A stretch of 64,000 bases of DNA, from positions 3,782,001-3,846,000 of the forward strand of contig NC_058146.1 in assembly GCF_011075055.1 (NCBI RefSeq), written 5' to 3'. Of this stretch, positions 25,060 to 38,285 are shown in pieces. The position numbers and the translations under genes are program-made. The stretch comes from Mangifera indica. Its lineage: Eukaryota; Streptophyta; Magnoliopsida; Sapindales; Anacardiaceae. The notes beneath the pieces were generated by a model that saw only the letters and a program-made list of their open reading frames with translations, did not search any database and was not told the DNA's origin. The first letter of the stretch is position 1. Each line of letters opens with the position of its first letter.

Positions 25060-25716
25060 ATGGAAATGGTGGCTAAAGAGTTCAATCATGTTCTCCAAGG
25101 AGAAGATGACGAAGCAGAAGAAACACTTTCTCTTTGTGATTTCGCAGTAAACAGCAATACAGAAGATTATAACAACTGGAAGGATAAGGGGTTCGACATT
25201 GAAGATCAAGGAGAAAGGTCAAGCTCTGAAGATATCTTCGAGTTTTCAAGCGAAGAATTTTTTACATCTTCAACTAATTACCCAACAGACAACGTTATGT
25301 TCTGTGGAAAACTCATTCCACTCAAGCAACGTGTTGTTCCTGAACAAACCCGGATCATAAACGACATCGTTCTCCAGCAACGAAAACGACTTGAGAAAAA
25401 ATCAGCGATCATTAATTACAGGCCATTAACTCGGGGGAAATCGAGGTGGTATTTGTTTGTGTTTGGATATGAAAGGTTTCCTTCTGAAATGGAGCTGAGA
25501 GATATAAAGAACCGGCAGAGTCGTCGGAGGGATGTTAAAGATAATGCAGCTGTAACAATGTTTAAATTCAACGACGACAATGGAGGTGAAATTGGTAATG
25601 ATAAAAGTAATCACAAAAAGGGTTTGTGGAGATTGCTTAAAGGTTTGGGATGTAAAAGCCTGAAAGCAAATCCTGTTGCCAAGGCATCGTTTGGGCTGCG
25701 ATCTCCATGTTCGTGA
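25060..25716 (+). CDS. Plant protein of unknown function with MEL-x-DIK-x-RQ motif (copy B)
   Basis: This intronless gene encodes 218 residues. An acidic N-terminal third (EGEDDEAEE-like) precedes a phosphorylatable Ser/Glu stretch. Then comes a basic region and the block FGYERFPSEMELRDIKNRQSRRR at about residues 138-160, which matches the block of the gene at 12860 in order and spacing. The C-terminus is Lys/Gly-rich (HKKGLWRLLKGLGCKS). The ATG at 25060 is the first in frame; one at 25066 would remove only two residues. I know no function for this family. The protein looks soluble, with no signal peptide or membrane span. Outside the motif it shares little with copy A, so the duplication would be old. 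Confidence 0.82.
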   Translation: MEMVAKEFNHVLQGEDDEAEETLSLCDFAVNSNTEDYNNWKDKGFDIEDQGERSSSEDIFEFSSEEFFTSSTNYPTDNVMFCGKLIPLKQRVVPEQTRIINDIVLQQRKRLEKKSAIINYRPLTRGKSRWYLFVFGYERFPSEMELRDIKNRQSRRRDVKDNAAVTMFKFNDDNGGEIGNDKSNHKKGLWRLLKGLGCKSLKANPVAKASFGLRSPCS

Positions 25717-26369
25717 GGAGCTGCTGTAGGGAAGCGTTTAGTAATAAGTTGAGGATTGTTTTTCTGGTCTTTCTTTTTATTGTCTTAGAATTGTTTTAGA
25801 AAGAACCTTCAGACTGCAGTCTACGTACAAGTGATCAGATTTCCATAATAAAAGAATATCCAAATTAGATGAAACGAAAATATTTTATTTACATGCACGT
25901 TGTTCTAATTCTTCATCGGAGCTCTTCCAATTTCATGTCATGTGGATTCAAACTGAATTTATTAGAATTTAAATCTGATTCAATCCTATCAGATATCGTG
26001 ATTAGTAAACAGCAAAGAAAAATTAACGGAAGCAGACGTGACGCTTTTATTTAATTTTCCCAGCAAGTCTACATCATTTTAGTGCTTTCCATGTCATAGA
26101 TTCAGGAATTATTTCGCTCACAGCCTTCTTTCGTTTATCTTTACTTGAAAATGTAGTCTTGCTATTGGACGGCTTCTACTTTAGTTTTCTAAATTCATAA
26201 TAATGTTGATGTTCATTTCTCCTTGCGTATGTCTGAAGCAAAATCACAGTAATTCATATGAATCTAATTATCTTTTGGCTTAATTTCAGGGGAATTAAAT
26301 GGAAATTCTCCCCTTCTTTAGGCGATACTTTTGTTCTCATTCTCTTATAGCTGACTCTTACATCCCAAA
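25717..26369. other. Intergenic, no gene seen
   Basis: This holds the 3' flank of the gene at 25060, then AT-rich DNA. I see nothing to annotate in it. Confidence 0.5.
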
Positions 26370-26690
26370 ATTTAATTTTTTATATTATACATTAGATATT
26401 ATATTATATAATATAATTTTTAAAAAATTATATAATAATAAAAATAATAAAAAATATAATTAATACATCACCATATTAAAAATTATCACAAATACTTTTA
26501 AAAATTTAAAATTTCTCATATACCTTCTTATTATATTATTATTCTTTTTAAAAAATATATTAATCGATATCAATAATATGTATTATATCATATAATATAT
26601 CTACTATATCATATTAATTTGATATACTTCATGATACATATTATTTTTCATCTGTATCATATCATAAGATACTAATAACTATGTTTAACA
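26370..26690. repeat. AT-rich repeat, copy 1 (unoccupied site for the MITE at 54662)
   Basis: Over about 320 bases this matches 54480-54980. Shared blocks, in order, are an AATTTTTAAAAAA-like stretch, AACATGTCATC/ATACATCACCAT, AAATTTAAAATTTCTCATATA, TATCAATAATATG and ATATCATATTAATTT. It lacks the 171-bp insertion present in the second copy. The outer ends could not be fixed. Confidence 0.7.
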
Positions 26691-26999
26691 CAAATAATAT
26701 AGAAAAGAATGAAAGTTACATAAATTGACGGTGCGGTGTTCCAAAATTTAATTTCCCTTTTCCTAATATGGTAGACAAAATTTTTCCCTTTTCATAATTA
26801 GAATAACTTCCAAAAGCCTAAATGAGTATTACTTCATACAACACATCAAAATTTAGAGGTAGGAAGGCAGTAACAATCAAGCTTTTTAATTCTGCCTTGA
26901 ATTCTATTTCTTCTTTCATCGATGAACAAGGGCTCTACCTTTCTTCGCTCCCACTGTTGTTCACCATTGACACTGGCTAACATACACTGTGATAGTTGA

Positions 27000-29900
27000 T
27001 TATTGTCCTCTTTTCCTTTTTGATTGCTTCTGCTCAAGGAAACTGCAGCAAACATAGTTACAATAGTTAGCTCAAGATGCAGCAAAGAGTGAATATCAAA
27101 GGTTTCTACTAGGAATAGTCAAATTGCAGAATCGTTAAGGTGGGTTATACCTTATCTTTTCATTCAAGATCAGACTCCTTGAAGCAGCCCTTTCCATAAC
27201 ACTCTTATAATATTGTGTAAATGGGGCATTGCTGCTGTGCTTCTCAAGCTGGCAAGGGAAATCCATCAAAGTGAGATGAGACTGTTGGATTTATCTAATC
27301 CAAAATTTATTATTAGATCAAACAAACCTGAAGAAATGTTTCAACAGACTGATGATCTTTCGGTGAAAATACCACCTCATCTCTCTTCTTTTGCACAAAT
27401 TCAATGTTCTGCTCCACCTATATTGCCAGAAAAAATGCTCGTCATAAAATGGAATATCAAGGTTCTGTTCAATGAGAAATATGACCATCAGATTTAGAAC
27501 AACCAGCAAAACATGCTATAGAGGAAACAGAAAACTAAGGCTTTTCACACTCGTCAATATGGTTTACACAGCTTGGTTTCAGCATCAAAATCATTTTGGG
27601 AAAGCATAGATTCCAAATGAAAGCTAGGTCTTGTGCTGGCAACAGGTTTCAATATCTTTGAAGCTCAAGAATTTGTGCCATGGGGCTTTCAGCTCAACCA
27701 GCAAATTACCATTCCATGCATATGCATGATATGCTATTCCTTTCTTAAGTTCCTTATATTGCATTTCTACAATTATTAAATGGGAGCAAGACAGTAGCAA
27801 ACAGGTAGGCCATTTTTGTCGCTAGATGTTCTTATAATGAATTCTTGTTAGGGTGGAGGTACAAGAAAACATTGAATTCATTCATAAGAATGCTTACCAT
27901 ATCAACAAAGCGCTTCACAACTCGCCGGCAACTCTCAATAGTAGTTTTTTCAAGAAATTTCCTTATACGGATTAGTGGAATGGTCGCCAACTCAGGAAAG
28001 GAAATGTGGTAGCTCCAATGAGCAAAGTGCACAGAAAGCAGTTCAATGGCAGCAAAAACACACTCTTCCTGGAAGTTTCGGGATTTCAGCAAATATTTTG
28101 GCAACTGCACCATAAATTTCAAAAATTAGTCATACCTGAAATATAGGATATACACTTCTTGACAATGTATTAGTTTAAAAGAACAATGAGTGATCAGGAA
28201 GAAAATAATATACTCAAGTCAGATGCTGATGCTGTGTAAACCATATAAACAAATCAGGCAGTTAAAAAGAACTGGAATTTCAACATGCAAGAGCAACATT
28301 ACTAATTTCTGACCTTCACTGTAGATGAAAAGTTGAAGTCCTTCCCAAGCTTCCCACCCTCCCTCCCTATTTTATATTCCAAAATATCCAACACCAATGT
28401 AGTGACGGGGATGAAAATTCCACTAGAACTAGAGAGATGATTTAACCACTCAATGCATTTGCGTCTTAAAGGCAAATATCTTGGTCCTGGAAAAAGTACA
28501 GCTATTCCGTTTATAATCTGAATGATGATATATATCAATGGCTGAAGATCATAATCACATACATTATGTGATATAAATGTAACCCAGATATCAATGCAGT
28601 TAGTAAACTGCCAACTGCATATCTTCTTCACTGCTTCCTGCATATAAACAATAAAAACAGAAAATGATGAAAGCATTCCTCTGGGTCACAAAATTCAAAA
28701 TAATCTAATTCTTATTAACACGAAGTCTAATCAGCAAGTGAATAATCTCTGAATGGATATGTAAAGCATGCAAAATACATCTGCAAACCTTTTTCTTTGT
28801 TCGTAGACCTAACTGCAGTATTCTAGACATTTTCTGGATGGAAATCATAGCCTTGCTTGATGATTTCTGCAGATCTTGAGAGCATAGCTCAACAAAAGAG
28901 TTCCTTAGAAATTGCATGTGTTTGATTAAAGCTGGCTCCACAAACTTGCAGTGACCAATGAAGGCTTTGAACATCTTAATTAAGCAAATATCAAAGAAAT
29001 CTGAACTAAACATGGAAGACACATCTTTTAAGAGGAGAAAGGCGTGAGATGATAGAATCTCTTCACCCGTTGCCCACAAATGAACCCCAATCTGCATTAA
29101 ATTCAAAATGTAGGGAATGAGCTTAAATAGCATAAAAACTGATTGTGATAAAATATATCGATATAAACTATGGATATCACATTTTCGCAAAACTGCAAAA
29201 CAATCAAGTTCCAAGATATTTCTATTCACTGCACTGTCTCAATGTGAAAGCCCCATGACATAAAAAGTCAATGTGGTTGTAATGACAGTGTAATACAAAT
29301 GAACTCATACAAATATCAACAAACATCTTGGTTATACACTGACAAAATGTCTAAACCTGATTAATAATAGAACATAACATACATAATTTTACATAAAAAA
29401 TACCTTGATGAGTCTAAGCAGTAAAGGAGGAAAAGAAGCAAAAAATACTGCAGAAGCTCTCAGTCTGCTTAAGGATAAAGCTAATATCTCAGAGTCTGTA
29501 GCCTGATTCAGCATGAACAGGGTACTTCTCAAATAAGACTTGATAAGTGGCCTCAGAGTTTTCCATTTTGGAGTATTCTTCAGTTCCAAAATGGTCCCCC
29601 TCTTGCTAGATGTGGATGAAATTCCCAGCATCCCACGGAATACATTATCAGTCTCATGAAGCACAAATGTCAATGTCTTGCAAAAGGTTTCACTGTCATG
29701 AAATCTATAGCCTGAGTCAGTATCTAGGGTACCAGTTGATTCAGCTCCATAGTGGCATGCAGCTCGATATCCATTTAATAGACTAATAAGGGCCGGAACA
29801 CTCTGCTGCTCTTTAACTAGGTTACACCAAGAATTAACAGCAGAGCTAGTCAAGAGCTTGTTCATACACGAATTTGGGCCATCTTCATTTACTGACTGTA

Positions 29901-31551
29901 TGTCATCATTACTTGTCTCATCATCATCTGAATACTGTTATACAGGAAAATACAATGAAAATTAACGAATGGAAAAACCAGAAAAATTAGATAAATAAGG
30001 TTAAATCTGAGGATTTAAAGGCCAAACTCTTGATATTTATAAAAAAAAAAAAAATCAACCTTCACAATTGGGAAAGCATGGTCAAACCCATTACAAGTGC
30101 GTAATTTCAAAGATGTGGAAAATCAGAACATAAAACTACTTAGTCAATATATACAGCAGTAATTATATAAACAACTACATCAGTCCAGAACATTATATCA
30201 TTGAGATATCAATCGCAAAGTAGAAAAATGTCTTAAGTAACTTACAGAATCTTCATTTCTGGATGATTTAAGACCACTATCATGACTTTCCAAAAACCTT
30301 GAAAACTCTGGATCCTGAAAATTTCCATGTAGAATTGCTTCATCAAATAAATAAAAAATGAGAAAAGACACTGAGATGAAAAGGAGAACCACCTTATCAA
30401 GATCTGTCACACAATTCACAAAATTTTGGGGCAAATTCTAAAAATAAAGAGGATCCTGATTTTAATTCATGAACATTCATATATTCTGAGGTCTCCTCAG
30501 AAAATTGATATTTTGAAGGATCCTCTTACCTTTGTTTTCAGTCTTTCCAATTTTTTCATTTTACTCTCAAGTTCTGAAAGAATTTCCTGGTTCTGAGCAG
30601 ATGACTCCAGACCAACTCCGTTCTCTGTATATGAACTTATGATAAAATTTTAACAAAAAGATGACCAAAGGAAAAGAAAAAAATATGATACCCAAAAAAA
30701 TTTGTAAACACAAGTTACAGAAGGAGTAATAAGATCTTCACCTTCTAGTTGAATTTCAGCTACATATGTATCACTTGAGTCCTGCTCATAAAGTATTAAC
30801 ATTAATATTGAAAGACCTACCAGAGGAATCAAAGGGAAAATTAAAAAAATGATATTGCATGATAGGTTTCAAAACCTCTGAAAGATATCCATCACTGCCT
30901 GAATTGGATCCCTCAACGTCACTATCATCTTCACTAAATATTTCATCAAGGGATGTCTCCTCAATATCAATACCTTCATGGTTTCTGAGGACAAAATTGA
31001 GATTTTTCAAATTACTGGTTCAAGACCAATATATATTTAACTATCAAATAAAATCCTTTAAGAATTCATATAGCATGACATAGTAAAAACAAAACAAACT
31101 ATTTTACAGTAAATTAATTGGTCGGTTGCAATTTCAAAATTTTACCTTCTATTAGACAATTCTTGTGAATCTTCTTCCTTAATTTCAGCTGCATCCCTCT
31201 CATTTTCTATAGGAATTGAATTACAAGAAACATTACATATAAATTACATTAATCAAGTAGAAATTTAACCAAAGCTTATTGCTTCTATAATAAAAACTGA
31301 TGAACTAATCCACTACTTAAAACGACCTAGAATAAACTTTAACAAAACAAATGCACTACAAGTTCATGTTAGCATTTTATTAAACGTTCCAAAGCTTAGA
31401 AAAAATGGATATAACCGACCCAAAAAAAAAAAAACCCCTTACTTTTTGAAGCTTTCTTCTTGAACATAGACTTAACCTTTCTTTTTCTTCTTAACACAGA
31501 TTGCAGATTCTTCTTGGCGAACTTCCTTGCTTTCTTCCCCAGTTTTCCCAT
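27000..31551 (-). CDS. NOC2: Nucleolar complex protein 2 (NOC2) family, ribosome assembly
   Basis: Fourteen exons with unbroken phase encode 707 residues: 31443-31551, 31146-31206, 30876-30984, 30742-30781, 30530-30624, 30393-30437, 30246-30314, 29404-29934, 28789-29091, 28314-28637, 27898-28104, 27328-27417, 27151-27248 and 27000-27042. The N-terminus is strongly basic (MGKLGKKARKFAKKN), as in nucleolar proteins, followed by an acidic D/E/S stretch. From about residue 200 comes the helical NOC2 domain, with WKTLRPLIKSYLRS, FKAFIGHCKFVEP, FPGPRYLPLRRKCIEWLN and IPLIRIRKFLE. The end is QKQSKRKRGQ. NOC2 partners NOC1/NOC3 in pre-60S maturation. Arabidopsis has a NOC2 and the related REBELOTE, and I cannot tell which this matches. 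It is divergent from cyclin L. Confidence 0.93.
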
Positions 31552-32367
31552 TTTTTAAATCTAAAACCCTAAAAAAAAAAAACTTGGTACTAAAATCGAA
31601 TCGAAATAATTCTATTATCAATTAAGAAAATTATCAACAATTGTGAAATGAGAGAGAGTTTGCGTACCGGCTAGAGTAGCTGGAAACCGCTCGTTGTGAA
31701 AACAGAGAAGTGGAATATCCAAAAGTACAGAGTACTTTGTTATGGTTCGGCGATTAGTTCACTGCATGGAAAAGTTCAAAAACCCAGGGTTTTGGTATTG
31801 AAAGAGAAGACTTTAAAGGCATTAATAAAAGTCATAGGGCTATTTTAGTAATTCCGAAGCGTATCGGACTGCTCGCTTGGGCTGGGCAAAGGATTTCATT
31901 TTGGGCCTGTCAATCGCTTCACATTTGTACTTAAATTGGTAACAATTTTTTTTTTTTTAATCAATTGAATTAAATAAAACCAGAATAATAAGATAAAACG
32001 GCGGAGAGATCTTCTTCCCCGCGGAGCTTTAACGAGTTGTGTTCTCGGCGATTCGCAAGGGCAAATTAACCATTCTCGATTCGCCTGGTACTTCTCTCTT
32101 TATATTTGAATTTATTTGTATGTTTTTGGAATTCTTTAATTTTGTTAAGAGAAATTCGGCGAAATTGATAAAGAAAGAGAAAGTAACGTGCCTATTGTTT
32201 CGTTTCGATTCGTTCCATGAATGATGGACGAGCTCAATTAAGCTTACGTCACTTCGTTTTAAGTTATTATTTTCCTTGCATCATTATTACAACTTCATTT
32301 CCGTTGTTTCCCTCAATTTTCCAGCAGCCAAACAGGAGCCTAGGTTTTTTTTTTTAGTTAGTATAAG
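31552..32367. promoter_or_regulatory. Divergent promoter region between NOC2 and cyclin L
   Basis: The start codons are 944 bases apart. A telo-box (AAACCCTAA, 31564-31572) sits in the NOC2 leader. Two site II motifs, TGGGCT (31878-31883) and TGGGCC (31902-31907), lie in the middle. Telo-box plus site II is the established promoter module of plant ribosome-biogenesis genes. A leader intron for cyclin L (about 32088-32481) is likely, with the acceptor 14 bases before its ATG. Confidence 0.65.
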
Positions 32368-32475
32368 GTTTTTACGTTTATATTGAACTAAAGAGAAATA
32401 GTTAATCAATTATTCTGTTGTGTTTTTACGTTTACATTGAATTGACGAGAAATAGTTAATCAATTATTCTGTTGT
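32368..32475. repeat. 54-bp tandem duplication in the cyclin L leader intron
   Basis: 32368-32421 and 32422-32475 are direct repeats that differ at only a few positions. The second copy runs up to the intron's acceptor tract, so the branch-point and pyrimidine region is present twice. Confidence 0.9.
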
Positions 32476-32495
32476 TTTTAGGTTTTTGAGCGAAG

Positions 32496-35400
32496 ATGAT
32501 TTATACAGCAATCGACAATTTTTACTTGACTGATGAGCAGCTGCAGAATTCATCTTCGAGAAAAGACGGTATTGATGAAGCAACAGAAACTACTCTAAGA
32601 ATCTATGGCTGTGATCTCATTCAAGAAAGTGGCATTTTGCTTAAATTGTATCCTGCTTTTGTGTTATTCTTAGTGTTAGAATGTTAGTTGTTACATGGTT
32701 CATCCATTTACTTTGTATTATTTATATTATTCCAGTTACATTGTTTCCTATGATCATAATTATAGACCTCAAGCTGTAATGGCCACTGCTCAGGTTCTAT
32801 TTCATCGTTTCTATTGCAAGAAATCATTTGCTCGTTTTGATGTGAAGGTTAGTTTTGTTTTCTAGATGACTGAAATCAGAAGGAAGGTTTTTTGAAATGT
32901 GAATATGGTATTGCTTCTGGGTGTTTTAGGTGGATTATGCATCTCATTTTGTGTATTTTTGTCCACTAGAGTAAAGGTTTTTGTTTAAAAATTTAAGGCT
33001 AATTGAAATCTGTATTATTAAAAGAAATGCAAAGCCATTCTTTTTATTTGGTTAGATTTATTCATGTTGTAATATCTTGATGACTTGTGATGATATCTTG
33101 TAGATCGTGGCTGCTAGTAGTGTGTGGCTTGCATCAAAGCTGGAGGAGAGCCCTAGGAAAGCCAGGCAAGTCATCATTGTTTTCCATAGAATGGAATGTA
33201 GAAGGGAGGGCTTACCTATTGAGCATTTGGATGTCTTTTCGAAGGTTAGTATTGATATTATGCACGTATTTATTCAACAATTTTGCTGTGTATAGGTTTC
33301 TTTTGGCTGAAAGTTTTGTGACAGTTGTTGAACTGACTGTATGAGTGATTAGGTTATCATTTCAAGTGTTATTGCGCTTCTAGAAGCCCTTGTTTGCTTT
33401 GTTTATCCATTTGTGGACTAATTGTTTACACATAATTACTCATGTTATGCAGAAATTTTCAGAGTTGAAAGTGGAATTGAGCAGAACAGAAAGACATATA
33501 TTGAAAGAGATGGGTTTTGTTTGTCATGTTGAACATCCTCATAAGTTCATATCAAACTACCTTGCCACCCTTGAGACACCTCCAGAGTTGAGGCAAATTG
33601 CTTGGAATCTAGCAAATGATAGGTATGCCTTGCATCAAGCTTACTTTTGAGCACATTTCTTCTTTTTTAATCTTTTTTTGGGGTCCCAATTTTTTGCATC
33701 ACAATTTATGTAAAATTAATCCTTTATTGTGATAATTTTTGGATAGCACTTGGTTTATATTGATTAAATAATCATGTGCTCGAACTTTCTCTGCTACCTA
33801 TTCTGATGAATGTATGCTCATGGTGTATTTGTGAAGCCTCAAGATAAAGAATAGTACACTCTTTAAATTTTTGTTGGCCAAACCATGTTCAATTCTTCAA
33901 GTGTATTAGAATTTTTAAGTTTGACAAATTAGGTAAAATAGAGAAAGTTCTTCAAAATACTTTAGTTTCATTTAATTAAATTAGCCATTAAACTTATTCG
34001 TAGGAAGACTGATTTTAAGAATCATAGGAAGTAGAGGTTTTTCTTGTGAAAAGAATTGTCTGAGATAGGCTCTAAGAAAGAGAATGTTCTGACTTCTGAG
34101 TTGTAGAAGTGAAAGAGGTACATATACATATGATTACAATGCATATTTTGGTGTTGTTACAAGTCATAGTAACAAAAGAAGCATATTGGGAGTAGCGTTA
34201 CAATTCTTTAATTTATAAGATTTGGCTTAAACTCTTAGATGATTCTCATATTGAATGATAAGGATCTTGTGAAGGTGTTAGAGACAGCAAGGCTAGAGCA
34301 AGAGTTGAAAAGATGTGGGCCTTTTGAGGTCTCATTAGACGTTAAGACTTTCTTTCATCTGACTGGTTTAAAATTAAAGTTGAATGGGCTGTTTCTGTTA
34401 CCCATTTTTTGTGAATCAATATTGGTGTTCTTATCTAAAATGTGCTGTGTTTTTTCATGTTTAGTTTCATAAAATGTTGTAGAATAGTTTGAGTTATGGC
34501 TCTATAAAACCTTTCTCAAAGTTGATTATCAAATCTGGTTGCCTTATTGAAGGTTTTTTAAGTGGAAGAGATGGTATTAAACAAGATGGTTTGTGTAAAG
34601 AGTCATGCTCTAACCATGCACCCAAAAGAAACAAAAGGATGGTTAAATAGAGGAGGAACTTCTGTGCACACCATTCAATTTTTAGTATTTTGTTAGCAGT
34701 TCATTATGTTCCACTGTTTGTAGCCATTATATCATTTTAGTTTCTTCTGATGGTTGAATTGTTGATTTACTCTCTTTCTGGAATAGTTTGCGTACAACAT
34801 TGTGTGTTCGATTCAAGAGTGAGGTTGTGGCTTGCGGGGTTGTGTACGCTGCTGCGCGGAAGTTTCAGGTACCTCTTCCAGAGAATCCACCGTGGTGGAA
34901 AGCATTTGATGCAGAAAAATCTGGAATTGATGAAGTTTGTAAGGTTCTGGCTCACTTGTACAGCCTTCCAAAGGCACAATATATACCAGTTTCTAAGGAT
35001 GGAACTGTATTTACATTTTCTATTAAGTCTGTGGATTCACAACCTCAGTCAACTCCAAAGGTAATATATTTCTTCTTTGTCTTTTAGGTTCACACTGTCG
35101 CTCTTGTAATCAAATTAATGTGGTGCTGATTTTTCAATTTTTTTTTTCAGGAAGTTCCACAAAGTCCATCTGCTAATAATGACACCACTGTTAGCAAGAC
35201 AACTTCAGCACCTGTTATTCCTGAATCTAATGGATCTAAGGGTTCAATACTAAAAGCAGGAGTTGATAAGCTGAAGGAGTCTAAGAAGAGTGATGATGAA
35301 TCCAAGAACATACCCACTGAAGGAGAGGCAAGAGAAGAGCTTGTACAGAAATCCAAGTTTGAGCACCGGTCAGAGGTGACTGGGGAAAGAAGCAAGGACA

Positions 35401-35905
35401 GAGACAGGGAAAGGGAGAAAGATAGAGATAGGGAGAGAGACAGGGAGAGGGACAGGGACAGAACAAAAAGCCGAGATCGTGATAGGGGCAGAGATTCTGA
35501 CCGGGAACGAGAGAGATCTGATACTGAAAGAGACAGAGTTAAGGATCGAGGTCATCGTACTAAGGATAGATCTAAGGATTCAGGTGAATTATCAGTATCT
35601 TTCATCATCATGGTCCTACGCCTAGGCCTAAACTGTATTATTAGTTTTGTAAATGTTTTTTATTCTAATTATCTTGTTTGAAGTATGTTAAATGTGGATT
35701 TTTATTCTGAAAACAGGAGGACATTCTGAGAAATCAAAACGCCATTCATCACGAGGTAGGCATCTCACATTTCTTTGTTTTATAATTAATACAAATTTCT
35801 TCGTTCTTGGTTTTGAGCTGAAAGTTTGTTTTATCATTTTCAGACCGTGACTACTATGGCTCCGGTTATTCTTCAAGGGAGAAGGATCGTCATAGACATT
35901 ATTAA
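32496..35905 (+). CDS. CYCL1: Cyclin L (arginine-rich cyclin, splicing-associated)
   Basis: Eight coding exons encode 450 residues: 32496-32647, 32766-32847, 33104-33244, 33453-33622, 34787-35060, 35151-35583, 35717-35755 and 35844-35905. Residues about 35-150 are the first cyclin fold ([35 protein letters not shown]-type helix). Residues about 155-255 are the second ([41 protein letters not shown]). From about residue 349 comes a long alternating Arg-Asp/Arg-Glu tail ending in [19 protein letters not shown]. This is the architecture of cyclin L, which pairs with CDKG/CDK11-type kinases in pre-mRNA splicing; the Arabidopsis counterpart is RCY1/MOS12. The Arg-rich tail is coded by a purine-rich stretch (35390-35560). 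Confidence 0.95.
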
Positions 35906-38285
35906 TATCGATAAACTGCCACAACTTAGAACCTTCAATCATTCGTAAAGGTTTGCCTTAGCCTCTCCCAAATTTTAAGGATCTGAAAAAAAAAGTAGCC
36001 ATACCCTAGCAGTTTTATTCAAGATGATTATATGCAGGAGCATAAAATATTACATGTTGTACTTGAATTTTATTTAAGAGTACAGATAATCTTCTGATTT
36101 CTAGATACACAATCTTGATTTGGTGATTAATTTTTGTACAATGTTATTTGACAACTAAGCCTTTTCTTGGCCACCCAATTGTGTGGGCACATGCACATTC
36201 CCAGTACATTACCAGCTGGTCATTTTATGGTGCAACTCTGGAATATAATTACAGAAATCTGTAAAGCTGCCATTAGCGTGCTATTATTTATCTTGTGTAA
36301 GTGTATTGATTAGGATTTATAATAAAATAACAGTAAAGTACTAAATTTACTGGTGGTGCTGTAGCCTTTTTCTGTCATGTGCCAATCTGGAAATGCTAAG
36401 AGCTTTTACTACTAATGTCTTCAGTATCAGATCTTAGAAGAATAATTTTTTTTTTTTGAAAATAAACGTGGAAGAATAATGTTGAATTAGGAGAAACTGA
36501 GTGTGAGCATGCTTTTTGCCGGGAATTGTTTTTTACCCAAATTTTGTGTTTTCTAGAATTTTGAGTGGGTCATTTAAGAAGCAGGCAAAGTGTTGTGGAT
36601 CTTTGTCATCGTTGCCAAAGATTTTGTCGGTTCAATGATAGAATTTAGAGCTTTTTAGCAAAGCTTGTACAAATTCTTATAATTTTTTACTGGAACATAT
36701 CATAACAAGTGAAAAATACTTCAAACTCTATTCAAATGCATCACTTTTTTTGTTTTTTTTTTCCTGGCGAAAATAAATAAAAATAAAATAAGGTTGTAAG
36801 CAAAGGAAGCACGTGATGTCATTAATGTCACCACCCAAAAACATGCCTTTTTATTAAATAAATAGTCTGCGTCGATGTCATTTCATAAAGATAACCGTAG
36901 TTGTTCGGACCACATTCGCCACACTCATGTACGAAAATTACTTTGTTGGCTAAAGGATTATTACTACAAATTGTTTTCCGACCCTAAAACCATCTCGAAG
37001 AACCATAAAACGGGCAATTCAAACCCCATCCTTGTCTCATAAGCACAAGCGCATGCTCCCTTACATTCTCCTTTAATTTTACCACCCCCAAAATTTATAA
37101 AATGTTTATCCATCTTGCTACTCCCCCCTTTGTTTGGCTTTGCCTATGCCAAACTAGTCGTTTTCCCTCATTGTTGCTTGAATTGAATGGAAACCACACC
37201 ATGTCATGTTGCCCTCCCCACAATACTGGGCCAACCACCACTTGGTTAGAACTTTACGATTTAGTCAAGTCAATATGTTTGGTCTCATTAGTAAGTAAGA
37301 TCGAGAAAAAAAAAAGTTGAAGGGGTTTGAGCCATTGAACCTACGACATGTAGACCTCCACATGTCTCCCTTGTTGCTTGGTGATGCATCTTATTGCTAC
37401 TTGCACAAGCTCCAAACATGAACAATTATCACCCTACTTGACTTCTTGAGCCACGACAACACATTTCAAACTTGGAAGTTGTCACTTCTACATCTACAAC
37501 TCCTTTTAGGTGTTTTTTGGTAATAAATAATTAAGAAAAGAGAAGAAAAAAAATTGAGAAAGAAAAAAAGAAATATATAAAATAGTTAAGATAAAACTGT
37601 AATTTGATTATATAATTAGAGATATAAGTGACATTAATCTTATTATATATTGTATAATAACAAAAATACTATTTGGCTATTAAAATTAATAAATAAAAAA
37701 AATTAACTTTTCAAACTAAAAAATTGGAGTGTTTGGTTCATCAAAGTTTGAGGTGGGAATTTATGAAACCAAGGGGGGGAGAGGGTCTTTTCATTATAGA
37801 TTGGCGTCACAATGTATTTGCCAATAAAGATAGTTTAGTTAGTGGGTGAAGCAAAGGATAAGGAAGAAAGAACTGACAAAATTTATGACAACAACAGACA
37901 GAACACAAACGGAAAGATGGTGAAAGGTGGTTGTTGTTAGATAAGGGAGGTTGTTGGCTTGTCGCCGTTACACAAAAAAGGAAATTGTTAAAATTTCAGT
38001 GTTGCATAAATCCATAATAACAGAAACCGAACCAAGGGAGCACCATTTTTCTGTTTAAAAAAAAAAAAGGGTGGATCCGAACAAAACCAGGCTGTTTATT
38101 GTTCCATTTCCCAATCTTTGAAGCTTTCTTTCTTCGCCAAGAATCCTCTCACACAAATAAGACCTTTCTACATGTTTCTTCATTACTACGGTTTTTGTTT
38201 TTGTTTTGTACAAAGGAAAATAGAAGCCGAAAAAACACTTTCATTCAGAGAGATCTCAGTGGTTTTTTCACTTATATTATAACAG
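35906..38285. other. Intergenic, cyclin L 3' end and IQD upstream region
   Basis: It holds the cyclin L 3' UTR to roughly 36100, then AT-rich spacer with poly-purine runs. Sequence from about 38090 to 38285 is probably the IQD first leader exon, ending in a good donor (AACAG then GTATCT). No other gene is seen. Confidence 0.5.

Noticed and set aside
34860..34875. Possible donor CAG-GTACCT inside the cyclin L exon
   Set aside because: Reading through gives [14 protein letters not shown], conserved in cyclin L, so no intron is used there.
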